DNA from: Rubrivivax sp.
GTDB taxonomy: Bacteria > Pseudomonadota > Gammaproteobacteria > Burkholderiales > Burkholderiaceae_C
Length of the DNA: 64,000 bases
Assembly (NCBI GenBank): GCA_020248945.1
Contig: JADCGQ010000005.1
Coordinates: 1 to 64,000 of the forward strand
Direction: 5' to 3'
Shown piece after piece: positions 29,361 through 37,428 of this stretch; the first letter of the stretch is position 1, and every line of letters starts with the position of its first letter. Made by a program: the position numbers and the translations under genes. The notes below the pieces were generated by a model. The model was not told where the DNA came from. It searched no databases and saw only the letters and a list, made by a program, of their open reading frames with translations.

Positions 29361-31549
29361 TGCGGCTGGCGGCGGCGCTGGCGCTGGTGGCGCTGCCGGC
29401 GCAGGCGCAGCAGCCGGCGCCTGCGGCGCCAGCCGCCTCGGCGCCCAGCACCTCGGTCACCGTGCAGGGCCGCCGCGACAACGAGGCCGACGAACGCCGC
29501 CACAGCGTGGTCGGCCTCACGGTCGTCGGCCGTGACGAGCTCGACGCCCACGGCGACATCAGCGTGCTCGACGTGCTGGCCCGCGTGGCCGGCATCGACA
29601 TCGACGGCGACATGCCGCGCCTGCGCGGCCTGGGCGGCGGCTACACGCAGATCCTGCTCAACGGCGAGCCCGCGCCGCCTGGCTTTTCGATGGACATGCT
29701 GGCGCCGGCGGACATCGAGCGCATCGAGGTCATCAAGGGCCCGACGGCCGAGTTCGGTGGCGTGGCCGGCACCATCAACATCATTCTGCGCCGCGCGCCG
29801 CGGCTGAAGCAGACGGAGCTGCGGCAGTCGCTCGGCTACCGCGCCGTGGCGCCGCAGGGCAGCACCAGCGTGTCGCATGGCGACCGTGTCGGCGCGCTGG
29901 GCTTCCATCTGCCGATCACGCTGTTCACCTGGGCCAACGGCCAGCAGGTCACGAGCGAGCGCGACTCGCGTGATGCGGCTGGCACCCGCAGCCTGCGCCG
30001 CACCGAGCAGCAGGACCGCTGGCTCGGTGGCGGCGTGCAGTTCTCGCCGCGGCTGGACTGGACGCTCAGCGAGCGCGACGCGCTGCAGTGGCAGGTGCTG
30101 CTGCAGGCCCACCGCTCGCGCAACGCCGGCGAACGCGAGACCGTGCCGCTGGCAGGCCCAGCGCCGAGCACGCTGCAGTCGGCCTACCGCTCGCGCGGTG
30201 AGTGGGAGCTGGCGCGCAGCCAGTGGCAGTGGGTGCACAAGGCCGCGAGTGGCGCCCGGCTCGAGCTGAAGGCGGCGCTGCAGCAGTCGCTCGCCACCGG
30301 CCAGAGCCGCTCGGTCGGGCAGGGCGCGGGCGGCGTGCTCACCACCGCGCGCGAGAGCGGACATCGGCAAGAGGGACGGCAGCTGTCGCAGGGCGGGCGC
30401 GTGCGGCTGCCGGCCGGCGAGCACCGCACCTGGAGCGGCGGCTGGGACGTGGAGCACCGTGAACACGACGAGCAGCGCGAGTTGGTCGAGAACGGCGTGC
30501 CGCAGCGCACCGGCAGCCTGGGCGTGCCCTTTGCCGGCCGCACGCAACGCGGTGTGGTGTTCGTGCAGCATGAGTGGGCGCCGTCGCCGCGCTGGTCGCT
30601 CTCGACCGCGCTGCGGGGCGAGCAGTGGGCCTTCGAGACCGCCGGCCCGCCAGGCATCGAGCGCCACCGCTACGCGGCGCTGCTGCCGGTGCTGCACCTG
30701 CGCCACGCGCTCGACGACGCCGGCCGCGAGGTGCTGCGCGCCAGCGTCTCGGTGAGCCAACGCGCCCCCGACATCGGCCTGCTGCTGCCGCGCTACAGCC
30801 TGGACGGCACCTACCCGCGCGAAGAGACCAACACGCCGATCACGCCCGACACCGCCGGCAACCCGGCGCTGGCGCCCGAGCGCGCCCGCGGCATCGAACT
30901 GGCCTGGGAGCGCAGTGCCCCGGGCGGTGGGGTGCTCAGCGCCGGCTTCTTCCAGCGCGAGGTGCAGGGGCTGATCCGCCGCCGCATCGCGCTGGAGGTG
31001 GTGAGCGAAGCGCCCGTGCCGCGCTGGGTGAGCCGGCCGGTGAACCTGGGCCGCGCGCACAGCAGCGGGCTGGAGTTCGAGTGGCGGCATCGTGTGCCCG
31101 AGGCCGGCCGTGCCGGCACGGCGCCCGGCGCGGCCCGCGCGGGTGTCACCTGGCGCAGCGCCTTGTCGCTGTACCGTTCGCGCGTGGAGCAGATCGACGA
31201 CCCCGATGCCCGCCTCGAAGGCCAGCCGCCCTGGCGCCTGACGCTGGGCGCCGAGCGCCAGTGGGCGGCCGGCCACGGCGCCGGCGCCACGCTGCTGCAC
31301 ACGCCGGGCTTCTCGACGCAGCAGAGCGACCGCCAGCGCCTGTGGCGCAGCACGCAGACGCGGCTCGATGCGTTCGTGTCGTGGCGCCAGGCGGGTGTCG
31401 GCCAGTGGCGGCTGGCGGTGGTGAACGCGCTGGCGCCGGTGCAGCGCAGCCGCAGCGCGGTGACCGATCTCGACGGCTTCGATGCCAGCGCCGCCACGCA
31501 ACGCGACGGCGTGGCGCAGTGGACGGCCAGCTTCGTGACGAGGTTCTGA
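29360..31549 (+). CDS. TonB-dependent outer-membrane receptor
   Basis: A 729-residue outer-membrane protein. A short signal peptide (about residues 1-16, ending AQA/QQ) is followed by an Ala/Pro-rich spacer and a TonB-box-like segment TSVTVQGRR. The plug domain is at about 45-145 (VLDVLARVAGIDI, YTQILLNGEPAPPGF, DIERIEVIKGPTAEFGGVAGTINI). The rest is a beta barrel ending in Phe (ASFVTRF), the usual signal for BAM insertion. It imports a chelate or glycan; no ligand-specific motif is clear. The ATG at 29360 overlaps the tex stop (TGATG), and its own stop overlaps the patatin gene in the same way. Confidence 0.92.
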
Positions 31550-32652
31550 TGGGCCGGTCCCGCGCCTTGCGCATCCTCGCCGGGCCGCTCGCGCGCGCCC
31601 ACCTGCACGAGCGCGGTCTGGCGGCGGGCGACGTGCGCGCCGTGCCGGCGGCTGCCGGGGGTGCCAAGGGCCTGGTGCTGCTGCCGCTCGATCGCTTCCT
31701 GTTCGGCCACTGGCTGCCGCAGTCGACGCAGACCGTGCACCTGCTGGGCGCCAGCATCGGCGCCTGGCGCATGGCCGCGGCCTGCGTGCGCGCTGACGGC
31801 GGGGCCGACGCGGCGCTGGCCGAGCTGGCCGAGGACTACATCACCCAGAGCTACCCGCACGCCCCGGGCCGCATGCCCACCGCCGCGGTGGTGTCCGAGC
31901 ACTTCCAGCGCAAGCTGCAGCAGCGCCTGGGCGCGCGCGCCGCCGAGGTGCTGACGCACCCGCGCTATCGGCTGCACGTGTTCACGAGCCGCGGCCGCGG
32001 GCTGCTGCACCGGCCCGGCCGCCTGCGCCACCCGCTGGGCTGGGCCAGCGCCTTTGCGGCGAATGCGATGCACCGCAAGGCGCTGGGCGGCTGGCTCGAG
32101 CGCATCGTCTTCGCCGACCCGCGCGAGCCGCTGCCGCTGCCGCTGAACGACTACCCCACGCGCCAGGTGCCGCTGACGGCGCACAACCTGACGCCGGCCG
32201 TGCTGGCCAGCTGCGCCATCCCCTTCGTGCTCGAGGCCGTGCGCGACGTGCCCGGCGGCCCGCCCGGCAGCTACTGGGACGGCGGCATCACCGACTACCA
32301 CCTGCATCTGGACTACAGCGCCTTCGGCGACGGCCTCGTGCTCTACCCGCACTTCGGCCCGCACGTCGTGCCCGGCTGGCTCGACAAGCCCTGGAAGCGC
32401 CGCCACGCGGCCACCGAGGCGCTGTCGCGTGTGGTGCTGCTGGCGCCGCGCGAGGAGTGGATCGCATCACTGCCCGGTGGCAAGCTGCCCGACCGCCGCG
32501 ACTTCAAGACCTGGGGCGACGACGAGGCCGGCCGCCAGGCGGTGTGGCGCGGCGCGCATGACGAATCGCAGCGCCTGGCAGACGAGTTCGCGGAGTGGGT
32601 CGCGCGTGGCGGCCGAGCGGGGCAGGGCGTGGAGATCGAGCCGCTGCCCTGA
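31549..32652 (+). CDS. Patatin-like phospholipase
   Basis: A 367-residue putative serine hydrolase. The nucleophile elbow is LLGASIGAWRMA (GxSxG, Ser near residue 68) and the catalytic Asp lies in SYWDGGITDYHL near 245, the Ser-Asp dyad of the patatin fold. AAGGAKGLVLLP near 36 could supply the oxyanion hole. No signal peptide is seen, so the site of action is probably cytosolic or membrane-associated. The ATG at 31549 shares a base with the TonB receptor stop. It is the last gene before the REP-like cluster. Confidence 0.85.
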   Translation: MGRSRALRILAGPLARAHLHERGLAAGDVRAVPAAAGGAKGLVLLPLDRFLFGHWLPQSTQTVHLLGASIGAWRMAAACVRADGGADAALAELAEDYITQSYPHAPGRMPTAAVVSEHFQRKLQQRLGARAAEVLTHPRYRLHVFTSRGRGLLHRPGRLRHPLGWASAFAANAMHRKALGGWLERIVFADPREPLPLPLNDYPTRQVPLTAHNLTPAVLASCAIPFVLEAVRDVPGGPPGSYWDGGITDYHLHLDYSAFGDGLVLYPHFGPHVVPGWLDKPWKRRHAATEALSRVVLLAPREEWIASLPGGKLPDRRDFKTWGDDEAGRQAVWRGAHDESQRLADEFAEWVARGGRAGQGVEIEPLP

Positions 32653-32660
32653 CATCCGCT

Positions 32661-32757
32661 ATTCGGGCTGAGCCTTTCTCCATCCGGGCTGAGCCTGTCG
32701 AAGCCCAACCGTTCGCCCTGAGCCTGTCGAAGGGTCGGGGTGAGCCTGTCGAAGCCC
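32661..32757. repeat. Cluster of four REP-like palindromic units
   Basis: Four units share the core GAGCCTGTCGA, or a truncated form of it. Unit 1 (32664-32677) is truncated. Unit 2 (32686-32706) has GGGCT/AGCCC arms. Unit 3 (32715-32735) has GCCCT/AGGGT arms. Unit 4 (32737-32757) has GGGGT/AGCCC arms with one mismatch. Arms vary in a compensating way while the loop is constant. The cluster lies between the patatin gene and the thrS promoter region and could terminate or stabilise the upstream transcript. Confidence 0.8.
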
Positions 32758-32776
32758 TGGTGAGGGCAAAGCTGCC

Positions 32777-32782
32777 TACAAT
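32777..32782 (+). promoter_or_regulatory. Putative -10 box of the thrS leader
   Basis: TACAAT matches five of six bases of the sigma-70 -10 consensus and stands 47 bases before the leader-peptide start. No convincing -35 hexamer is present 16-18 bases upstream, where the last REP-like unit ends. Confidence 0.4.
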
Positions 32783-32828
32783 CTGCCCGAGTTTCGACGC
32801 AACAAGGGCAAGGAAAGGCACGACGGTT

Positions 32829-32870
32829 ATGACACCGCGGACTACGAGCTTCACCGCCACCGGCTTCTAG
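32829..32870 (+). CDS. Threonine-rich leader peptide of the thrS operon
   Basis: A 13-codon open frame, [13 protein letters not shown], with five threonine codons (2, 5, 6, 9 and 11). AGGAAAGG at 32811-32818 is a strong ribosome binding site ten bases before the ATG. A terminator and then threonyl-tRNA synthetase follow, the arrangement of a transcription attenuator sensing charged tRNA-Thr. Leader codons GCGG (32837-32840) can pair with CCGC at 32881, and CCGGC at 32860 with GCCGG at 32871. Ribosome stalling at Thr codons would break these pairings. The role is inferred from the layout. Confidence 0.72.
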   Translation: MTPRTTSFTATGF

Positions 32871-32917
32871 GCCGGCCGATCCGCGCACGTCCGAACGACC
32901 CACCGTCCCCTCGAACC

Positions 32918-32942
32918 AAGCGCGGCACCCCCGCGCTTTTTT
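32918..32942 (+). terminator. Rho-independent attenuator before thrS
   Basis: An 8-bp stem, AAGCGCGG pairing with CCGCGCTT, with a five-base CACCC loop, runs straight into a T-tract and ends 20 bases before the thrS ATG. CCGCGC at 32881-32886 is identical to the 3' arm and can pair with the 5' arm instead, giving a candidate antiterminator. Confidence 0.88.
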
Positions 32943-32962
32943 CATGCCCTGAAGGACACTCC

Positions 32963-34870
32963 ATGATCCAGATCACGCTCCCCGACGGCGCCCGCCGCGA
33001 GTACCCCGCTGCACTCACGGTCGGCGAGGTCGCCGCCAGCATCGGCCCCGGCCTGGCCAAGGCCGCGCTCGCCGGCAAGGTGGACGGCCGCGTCGTCGAC
33101 CTCAGCCACCGCATCGAGGCCGACGCCCAGCTCGCCATCGTCACCGACAAAGATGCCGACGGCCTGGAAGTCATCCGCCACAGCACGGCCCACCTGCTGG
33201 CCTACGCGGTGAAGGAGCTGTTCCCCGAGGCGCAGGTGACGATCGGCCCGGTCATCGAAAACGGCTTCTATTACGACTTCGCCTACAAGCGCCCGTTCAC
33301 GCCGGAAGACCTGGCCGCGATCGAGAAGCGCATGGGCGAGCTGGCCGCCAAGAACGAGCCCGTGATCCGCCGCGTGCTGCCGCGCGACGAGGCCATTGCG
33401 CTCTTCAAGGCCCAGGGCGAGCACTACAAGGCCGAGATCATCGGCAGCATCCCCGCCGACCAGGACGTGAGCCTGTACCGCGAAGGTGGCTTCGAAGACC
33501 TGTGCCGCGGCCCGCACGTGCCCAGCACGGGCCGCCTGAAGCACTTCAAGCTGATGAAGGTGGCTGGCGCCTACTGGCGCGGCGACCAGGCCAACGAGCA
33601 GCTGCAGCGCATCTACGGCACGGCCTGGGCCACGAAGGACGAGCTGCAGGGCTACCTGCGCATGCTCGAAGAGGCCGAGAAGCGCGACCACCGGCGCCTG
33701 GGCCGTGAGCTCGACCTGTTCCACCTCGACGAGCACAGCCCCGGCACGGTGTTCTGGCACCCCAAGGGCTGGACGCTGTGGCAGGAGGTGGAACAGTACA
33801 TGCGGCGCATCTACCGCGACAACGGCTACCAGGAGGTCAAGGGCCCGCAGATCGTCGACCGCGTGCTCTGGGAGAAGTCCGGCCACTGGGAGAAGTACCG
33901 CGAGGCCATGTTCACGACCGAGTCGGAAAAGCGCGAGTACGCGCTCAAGCCGATGAACTGCCCCGGCCACATCCTGATCTTCAAGCAGGGCATCAAGAGC
34001 TACCGCGACCTGCCGCTGCGCTACGGCGAGTTCGGCCAGTGCCACCGCAACGAGCCCACGGGCGGCCTGCACGGCATCATGCGCGTGCGCGCCTTCACGC
34101 AGGACGACGGACACATCTTCTGCACCGAAGACATGATCCTGCCGGAGTGCGTGGCCTACACGGCGCTGCTGCAGAAGGTCTACAAGGACTTCGGCTTCAC
34201 GGACATCATCTACAAGGTGGCCACGCGCCCCGAGGCGCGCATCGGCTCGGACGCCATCTGGGACAAGGCCGAGCACGCGCTGATGGAAAGCCTGCGCGCC
34301 AGCGGCTGCGAGTTCGTCATCGCCCCCGGCGACGGCGCCTTCTACGGCCCGAAGATCGAGTACACGCTGAAAGACGCCATCGGCCGCCAGTGGCAGTGCG
34401 GCACGATGCAGGTCGACTTCTCCATGGCCGAGCGCCTGGGCGCCGAGTATGTGGCCGAGGATTCCAGCCGCCGCCATCCCGTCATGCTGCACCGGGCCAT
34501 CGTCGGGAGCCTGGAGCGCTTCATCGGCATCCTGATCGAGCAGCACGCCGGTGCGCTGCCCGCCTGGCTGGCGCCGGTGCAGGTGGTGGTGGCCTCGATC
34601 AGCGAGCCGACGGCCGATTACGCGTCGGAAGTGGTGAAATCGCTGCAAAAACAAGGAGTTAGGGCTCAAGCTGATTTGCGTGCCGACAAGATTGGCTATA
34701 AAATTCGCGAGCATTCGATGCAGAAGGTCCCGTACATCCTTGTCGTAGGCGACAAGGAAAAGGCGGACGGGGCCGTCGCCGTGCGCGCCCGGGGCAACCA
34801 GGATCTGGGCACGATGCCGCTGACGAGCTTTGCCGAGAGGCTGCTCGCCGACATCGCTGCCAAGGTCTGA
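32963..34870 (+). CDS. thrS: Threonyl-tRNA synthetase
   Basis: A 635-residue class II synthetase, close in length to the Escherichia coli enzyme (642). The N-terminal TGS domain is [15 protein letters not shown] to about residue 62. The editing domain contains [16 protein letters not shown] near 73. The catalytic core has the zinc-site [16 protein letters not shown] near 330, [19 protein letters not shown] and [19 protein letters not shown]. The anticodon-binding domain forms the C-terminus. It charges tRNA-Thr and edits Ser. The gene is preceded by a leader peptide and attenuator, and its 3' end holds an AT-rich promoter-like island serving infC. Confidence 0.97.
   Translation: MIQITLPDGARREYPAALTVGEVAASIGPGLAKAALAGKVDGRVVDLSHRIEADAQLAIVTDKDADGLEVIRHSTAHLLAYAVKELFPEAQVTIGPVIENGFYYDFAYKRPFTPEDLAAIEKRMGELAAKNEPVIRRVLPRDEAIALFKAQGEHYKAEIIGSIPADQDVSLYREGGFEDLCRGPHVPSTGRLKHFKLMKVAGAYWRGDQANEQLQRIYGTAWATKDELQGYLRMLEEAEKRDHRRLGRELDLFHLDEHSPGTVFWHPKGWTLWQEVEQYMRRIYRDNGYQEVKGPQIVDRVLWEKSGHWEKYREAMFTTESEKREYALKPMNCPGHILIFKQGIKSYRDLPLRYGEFGQCHRNEPTGGLHGIMRVRAFTQDDGHIFCTEDMILPECVAYTALLQKVYKDFGFTDIIYKVATRPEARIGSDAIWDKAEHALMESLRASGCEFVIAPGDGAFYGPKIEYTLKDAIGRQWQCGTMQVDFSMAERLGAEYVAEDSSRRHPVMLHRAIVGSLERFIGILIEQHAGALPAWLAPVQVVVASISEPTADYASEVVKSLQKQGVRAQADLRADKIGYKIREHSMQKVPYILVVGDKEKADGAVAVRARGNQDLGTMPLTSFAERLLADIAAKV
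34676..34704 (+). promoter_or_regulatory. Putative promoter inside thrS for infC-rpmI-rplT
   Basis: TTGCGT at 34676-34681 and TAAAAT at 34699-34704 are separated by 17 bases; the latter lies within TATAAAATT. The surrounding 75 bases use codons rare elsewhere in this gene (AAA, CAA, GGA, GTT, AGG, ATT, TAT), suggesting selection on the DNA rather than the protein. Internal infC promoters within thrS are known in Escherichia coli. Confidence 0.6.
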
Positions 34871-34942
34871 GGCTGTCCTCCGGCGCGCTTTGATTTTTGA
34901 CGTGGCCCGCACCGCCTTCGGGTTGCCACAGGAGCTGGAACC

Positions 34943-35491
34943 ATCGCTACCTTCATGGACCGCCGCGTGCCCAACGCGGAGCGCAAGCACCGGTTGAACC
35001 GGGAAATCATGGCGCTGCAGGTGCGCCTGAACGGGGTCGAGAACGAGCCGCTGGGCATCGTCCCCATTCAAGAGGCGTTGCGCATGGCAGGGGAGCTGGA
35101 CGTCGATCTGGTCGAGATCGCTGCCACCGCCGACCCGCCCGTGTGCCGGTTGATGGACTACGGCAAGTTCAAGTACCAAGAGCAGAAGAAGGCCGCTGAA
35201 GCCAAGAGCAAGCAGAAGGTCATCGAGATCAAGGAAGTGAAGTTCCGCCCCGGCACCGACGACGGCGACTACGCGATCAAGATGCGCAACCTGCGCCGCT
35301 TCATCGCCGAAGACGGTGACAAGGGCAAGGTGACGCTGCGCTTCCGGGGCCGCGAGATCACCCACCAGGAGATCGGCATGCGCATGCTGGAACGCATCCG
35401 CGACGAGCTCTCCGATGTGGCGATGGTCGAGCACATGCCCAAGCTCGAAGGCCGGCAGATGATCATGGTGCTGGCGCCCAAGCGAAAGTAG
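34943..35491 (+). CDS. infC: Translation initiation factor IF-3, probably starting with AUC
   Basis: A 182-residue IF-3. The N-domain has [29 protein letters not shown], the linker is Lys/Gln-rich ([17 protein letters not shown]), and the C-domain contains [23 protein letters not shown] and [18 protein letters not shown] place the start at ATC 34943 because AGGAG at 34930-34934 is eight bases before it, whereas it is 20 bases before the first ATG at 34955. A non-canonical AUU start is the basis of IF-3 autoregulation in Escherichia coli, and AUC would serve equally. The added residues are (M)ATF before MDRR. The alternative is the ATG at 34955 (178 residues). Confidence 0.9.
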   Translation: MATFMDRRVPNAERKHRLNREIMALQVRLNGVENEPLGIVPIQEALRMAGELDVDLVEIAATADPPVCRLMDYGKFKYQEQKKAAEAKSKQKVIEIKEVKFRPGTDDGDYAIKMRNLRRFIAEDGDKGKVTLRFRGREITHQEIGMRMLERIRDELSDVAMVEHMPKLEGRQMIMVLAPKRK

Positions 35492-35525
35492 TTCCGAAGC
35501 AGGGCGGCTGGCAAGAGATTCGGCA

Positions 35526-35606
35526 GCCAGGTCTGGTCGACCTGGCAGCTGAAAAGAAGCGGCTGCAGGCCGACAAGCGCACCGAGCCCTCGGTGCCGCC
35601 TGCAGC
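35526..35606 (+). promoter_or_regulatory. Structured mRNA leader of rpmI-rplT
   Basis: Three perfect stems lie in the 139-base gap after infC: GCCAGGTC/GACCTGGC (35526-35533 with 35539-35546), GCTGCAGGC/GCCTGCAGC (35562-35570 with 35598-35606), and inside the latter GCACCGAG/CTCGGTGC (35579-35586 with 35589-35596). The second ends 25 bases before the rpmI start. Ribosomal protein L20 represses rpmI translation through a leader structure in Escherichia coli, so this is a candidate L20 operator; no T-tract is present. Confidence 0.65.
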
Positions 35607-35630
35607 AGCAATCAAAGAAGGAGCATTCAC

Positions 35631-35834
35631 ATGCCCAAGATGAAGACCAAGAGCGGCGCGAAGAAGCGCTTTCGCGTACGCCCGGGTGGCACCGTCAAGC
35701 GGGGCCAGGCGTTCAAGCGCCACATCCTCACCAAGAAGAGCACCACCCGCAAGCGTCAGCTGCGTGGCGCCGTGAACGTGCACGAGACCAACATGGGCCA
35801 CATGGCCCAGATGTTGCCGTTCGCCGGTCTCTGA
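35631..35834 (+). CDS. rpmI: 50S ribosomal protein L35 (bL35)
   Basis: A 67-residue, strongly basic ribosomal protein, [20 protein letters not shown] at the start and a normal length for bL35. It binds 23S rRNA in the large subunit. AAGGAG lies seven bases before the ATG. It is preceded by the folded leader and followed after 29 bases by rplT. Confidence 0.97.
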   Translation: MPKMKTKSGAKKRFRVRPGGTVKRGQAFKRHILTKKSTTRKRQLRGAVNVHETNMGHMAQMLPFAGL

Positions 35835-35863
35835 TCCACCACGACTGAACAAGGAGCACACAC

Positions 35864-36220
35864 ATGCCTCGCGTCAAACGTGGTGTCATCGCCCACGCAC
35901 GTCACAAGAAGATCCTCGCCCTCGCCAAGGGCTTCCGCGGCCGCCGCAAGAACGTCTTCCGCATCGCCAAGCAGGCGGTGATGAAGGCGGGCCAGTACGC
36001 CTACCGTGACCGTCGTACCCGCAAGCGGGTGTTCCGCCAGCTCTGGATCGCGCGCATCAATGCCGCGAGCCGGGAACTGGGCGTCACGTACAGCAAGTTC
36101 ATGGCCGGCCTGAAGAAGGCGCAGATCGACATCGACCGCAAGGTCCTGTCCGACATGGCCATCCACGACCCGGCGGGCTTCAAGAGCATCGTCGAGAAGG
36201 TGAAGGCCCAGCTCGCTTGA
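35864..36220 (+). CDS. rplT: 50S ribosomal protein L20 (bL20)
   Basis: A 118-residue basic protein beginning [20 protein letters not shown] and containing [29 protein letters not shown], typical of bL20. It binds 23S rRNA early in large-subunit assembly and in enterobacteria also represses its own operon. AAGGAG precedes the ATG. The end of the gene is followed by a terminator before pheS. Confidence 0.97.
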   Translation: MPRVKRGVIAHARHKKILALAKGFRGRRKNVFRIAKQAVMKAGQYAYRDRRTRKRVFRQLWIARINAASRELGVTYSKFMAGLKKAQIDIDRKVLSDMAIHDPAGFKSIVEKVKAQLA

Positions 36221-36278
36221 TGTTCCGGGGCTGCCGGCCGTCCTTCACGGGGCGGCAGGGGGCCCGGCTCTCGCATCC

Positions 36279-36310
36279 AAGGCCGTCACCTTCGGGGGCG
36301 GCCTTTTTTT
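36279..36310 (+). terminator. Rho-independent terminator between rplT and pheS
   Basis: AAGGCCG at 36279-36285 pairs with CGGCCTT at 36299-36305, closing a 13-base loop that contains TTCG, and a T-tract follows. It lies 59 bases after the rplT stop and 33 bases before pheS, so it separates the ribosomal genes from pheST, or acts as a partial terminator or attenuator. Confidence 0.88.
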
Positions 36311-36342
36311 GTCCGTTTTTCTTGCCTGTTTTCCACCCGTCC

Positions 36343-37398
36343 ATGAACGATCTCGACTCGCTCGTGCAACACGCGCGCTCTGCGTTCGACGCGGCCCCCA
36401 CGGCGGCCGAGCTCGAAAACGCCAAGGCACGCTTCCTCGGCAAGAGCGGCAGCCTCACCGAGTTGCTCAAGGGCCTGGCCGCGCTGCCGCCCGAGGCCAA
36501 GAAGGCCCGCGGCGCCGAGATCAACCAGGCCAAGCAGCAGGTCGAGGCGCTGCTCGCCGCCGCACGCGAGCGCCTGGCGCAGGCCGAGCTCGAGGCGCAG
36601 CTGCGCGCCGAGGCGCTGGACGTGTCGCTGCCCGGCCGCAGCCGCGGCACCGGCGGCCTGCACCCCGTGAGCCGCACCATCGAGCGCATCGAGGCCATCT
36701 TCTCGAGCATGGGTTTCGACGTCGCCGAAGGCCCCGAGATCGAGACCGACTGGATGAGCTTCACGGCGCTGAACAACCCCGAGAATCACCCGGCGCGGTC
36801 GATGCAGGACACCTTCTACGTCGAGCTGAAAGACGCCGAAGGCCGCTGGCTGAACCTGCGCCCGCACACGAGCCCGATGCAGGTGCGCTACGCCAGGGCG
36901 CACGCAGCGCGCCACGCCCGCGCGATCGCCGAGGGCGGATCCGTGCCCGAGGTGCGCGTCATCGCGCCGGGCCGCGTGTACCGCGTCGACAGCGACGCCA
37001 CGCACTCGCCCATGTTCCACCAGATCGAAGGCCTGTGGCTGGGCGAAAACGTCAGCTTCAAGGACCTGAAGGTCACCTTCGCGACGCTGGTGCGCGAGTT
37101 CTTCGAGACCGACGACTTCGACGTGCGCTTCCGGCCGAGCTTCTTTCCGTTCACCGAGCCCAGCGCCGAGATCGACATCCGCTTCGGCAGCGGTCCGCTC
37201 GCCGGCAAGTGGCTCGAAGTGGCCGGCTCCGGCCAGGTGCACCCGAACGTGGTGCGCAACTTCGGCCTCGACCCCGAGCAGCAGATCGGCTTTGCCTTCG
37301 GCATCGGTGCCGACCGCTTTGCCATGCTGCGCTACGGCATCGACGACCTGCGCCTGATGTTCGACGGCGACCTGCGCTTCCTGTCGCAGTTCCGCTGA
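36343..37398 (+). CDS. pheS: Phenylalanyl-tRNA synthetase alpha subunit
   Basis: A 351-residue class II catalytic subunit. An N-terminal coiled-coil (residues about 10-90, [18 protein letters not shown] onward) precedes the catalytic core with [74 protein letters not shown] and [20 protein letters not shown]. It activates Phe and forms an alpha2-beta2 enzyme with PheT. The ATG at 36343 matches the family start but has no clear ribosome binding site. The frame stays open upstream to an ATG at 36220 overlapping the rplT stop, crossing the terminator; I regard that extension as untranslated. Confidence 0.96.
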   Translation: MNDLDSLVQHARSAFDAAPTAAELENAKARFLGKSGSLTELLKGLAALPPEAKKARGAEINQAKQQVEALLAAARERLAQAELEAQLRAEALDVSLPGRSRGTGGLHPVSRTIERIEAIFSSMGFDVAEGPEIETDWMSFTALNNPENHPARSMQDTFYVELKDAEGRWLNLRPHTSPMQVRYARAHAARHARAIAEGGSVPEVRVIAPGRVYRVDSDATHSPMFHQIEGLWLGENVSFKDLKVTFATLVREFFETDDFDVRFRPSFFPFTEPSAEIDIRFGSGPLAGKWLEVAGSGQVHPNVVRNFGLDPEQQIGFAFGIGADRFAMLRYGIDDLRLMFDGDLRFLSQFR

Positions 37399-37428
37399 AG
37401 CCCGCACGAACCTGACCCCGAGATCGAG

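Noticed and set aside
32661-32757. Short repeats as a CRISPR array
   Set aside because: Units are palindromic, nearly contiguous and variable in the arms, with no spacers of regular length and no cas genes.
36220-36342. N-terminal extension of PheS by 41 residues
   Set aside because: It would include the terminator hairpin and T-tract as coding sequence, and the family N-terminus aligns with the ATG at 36343.
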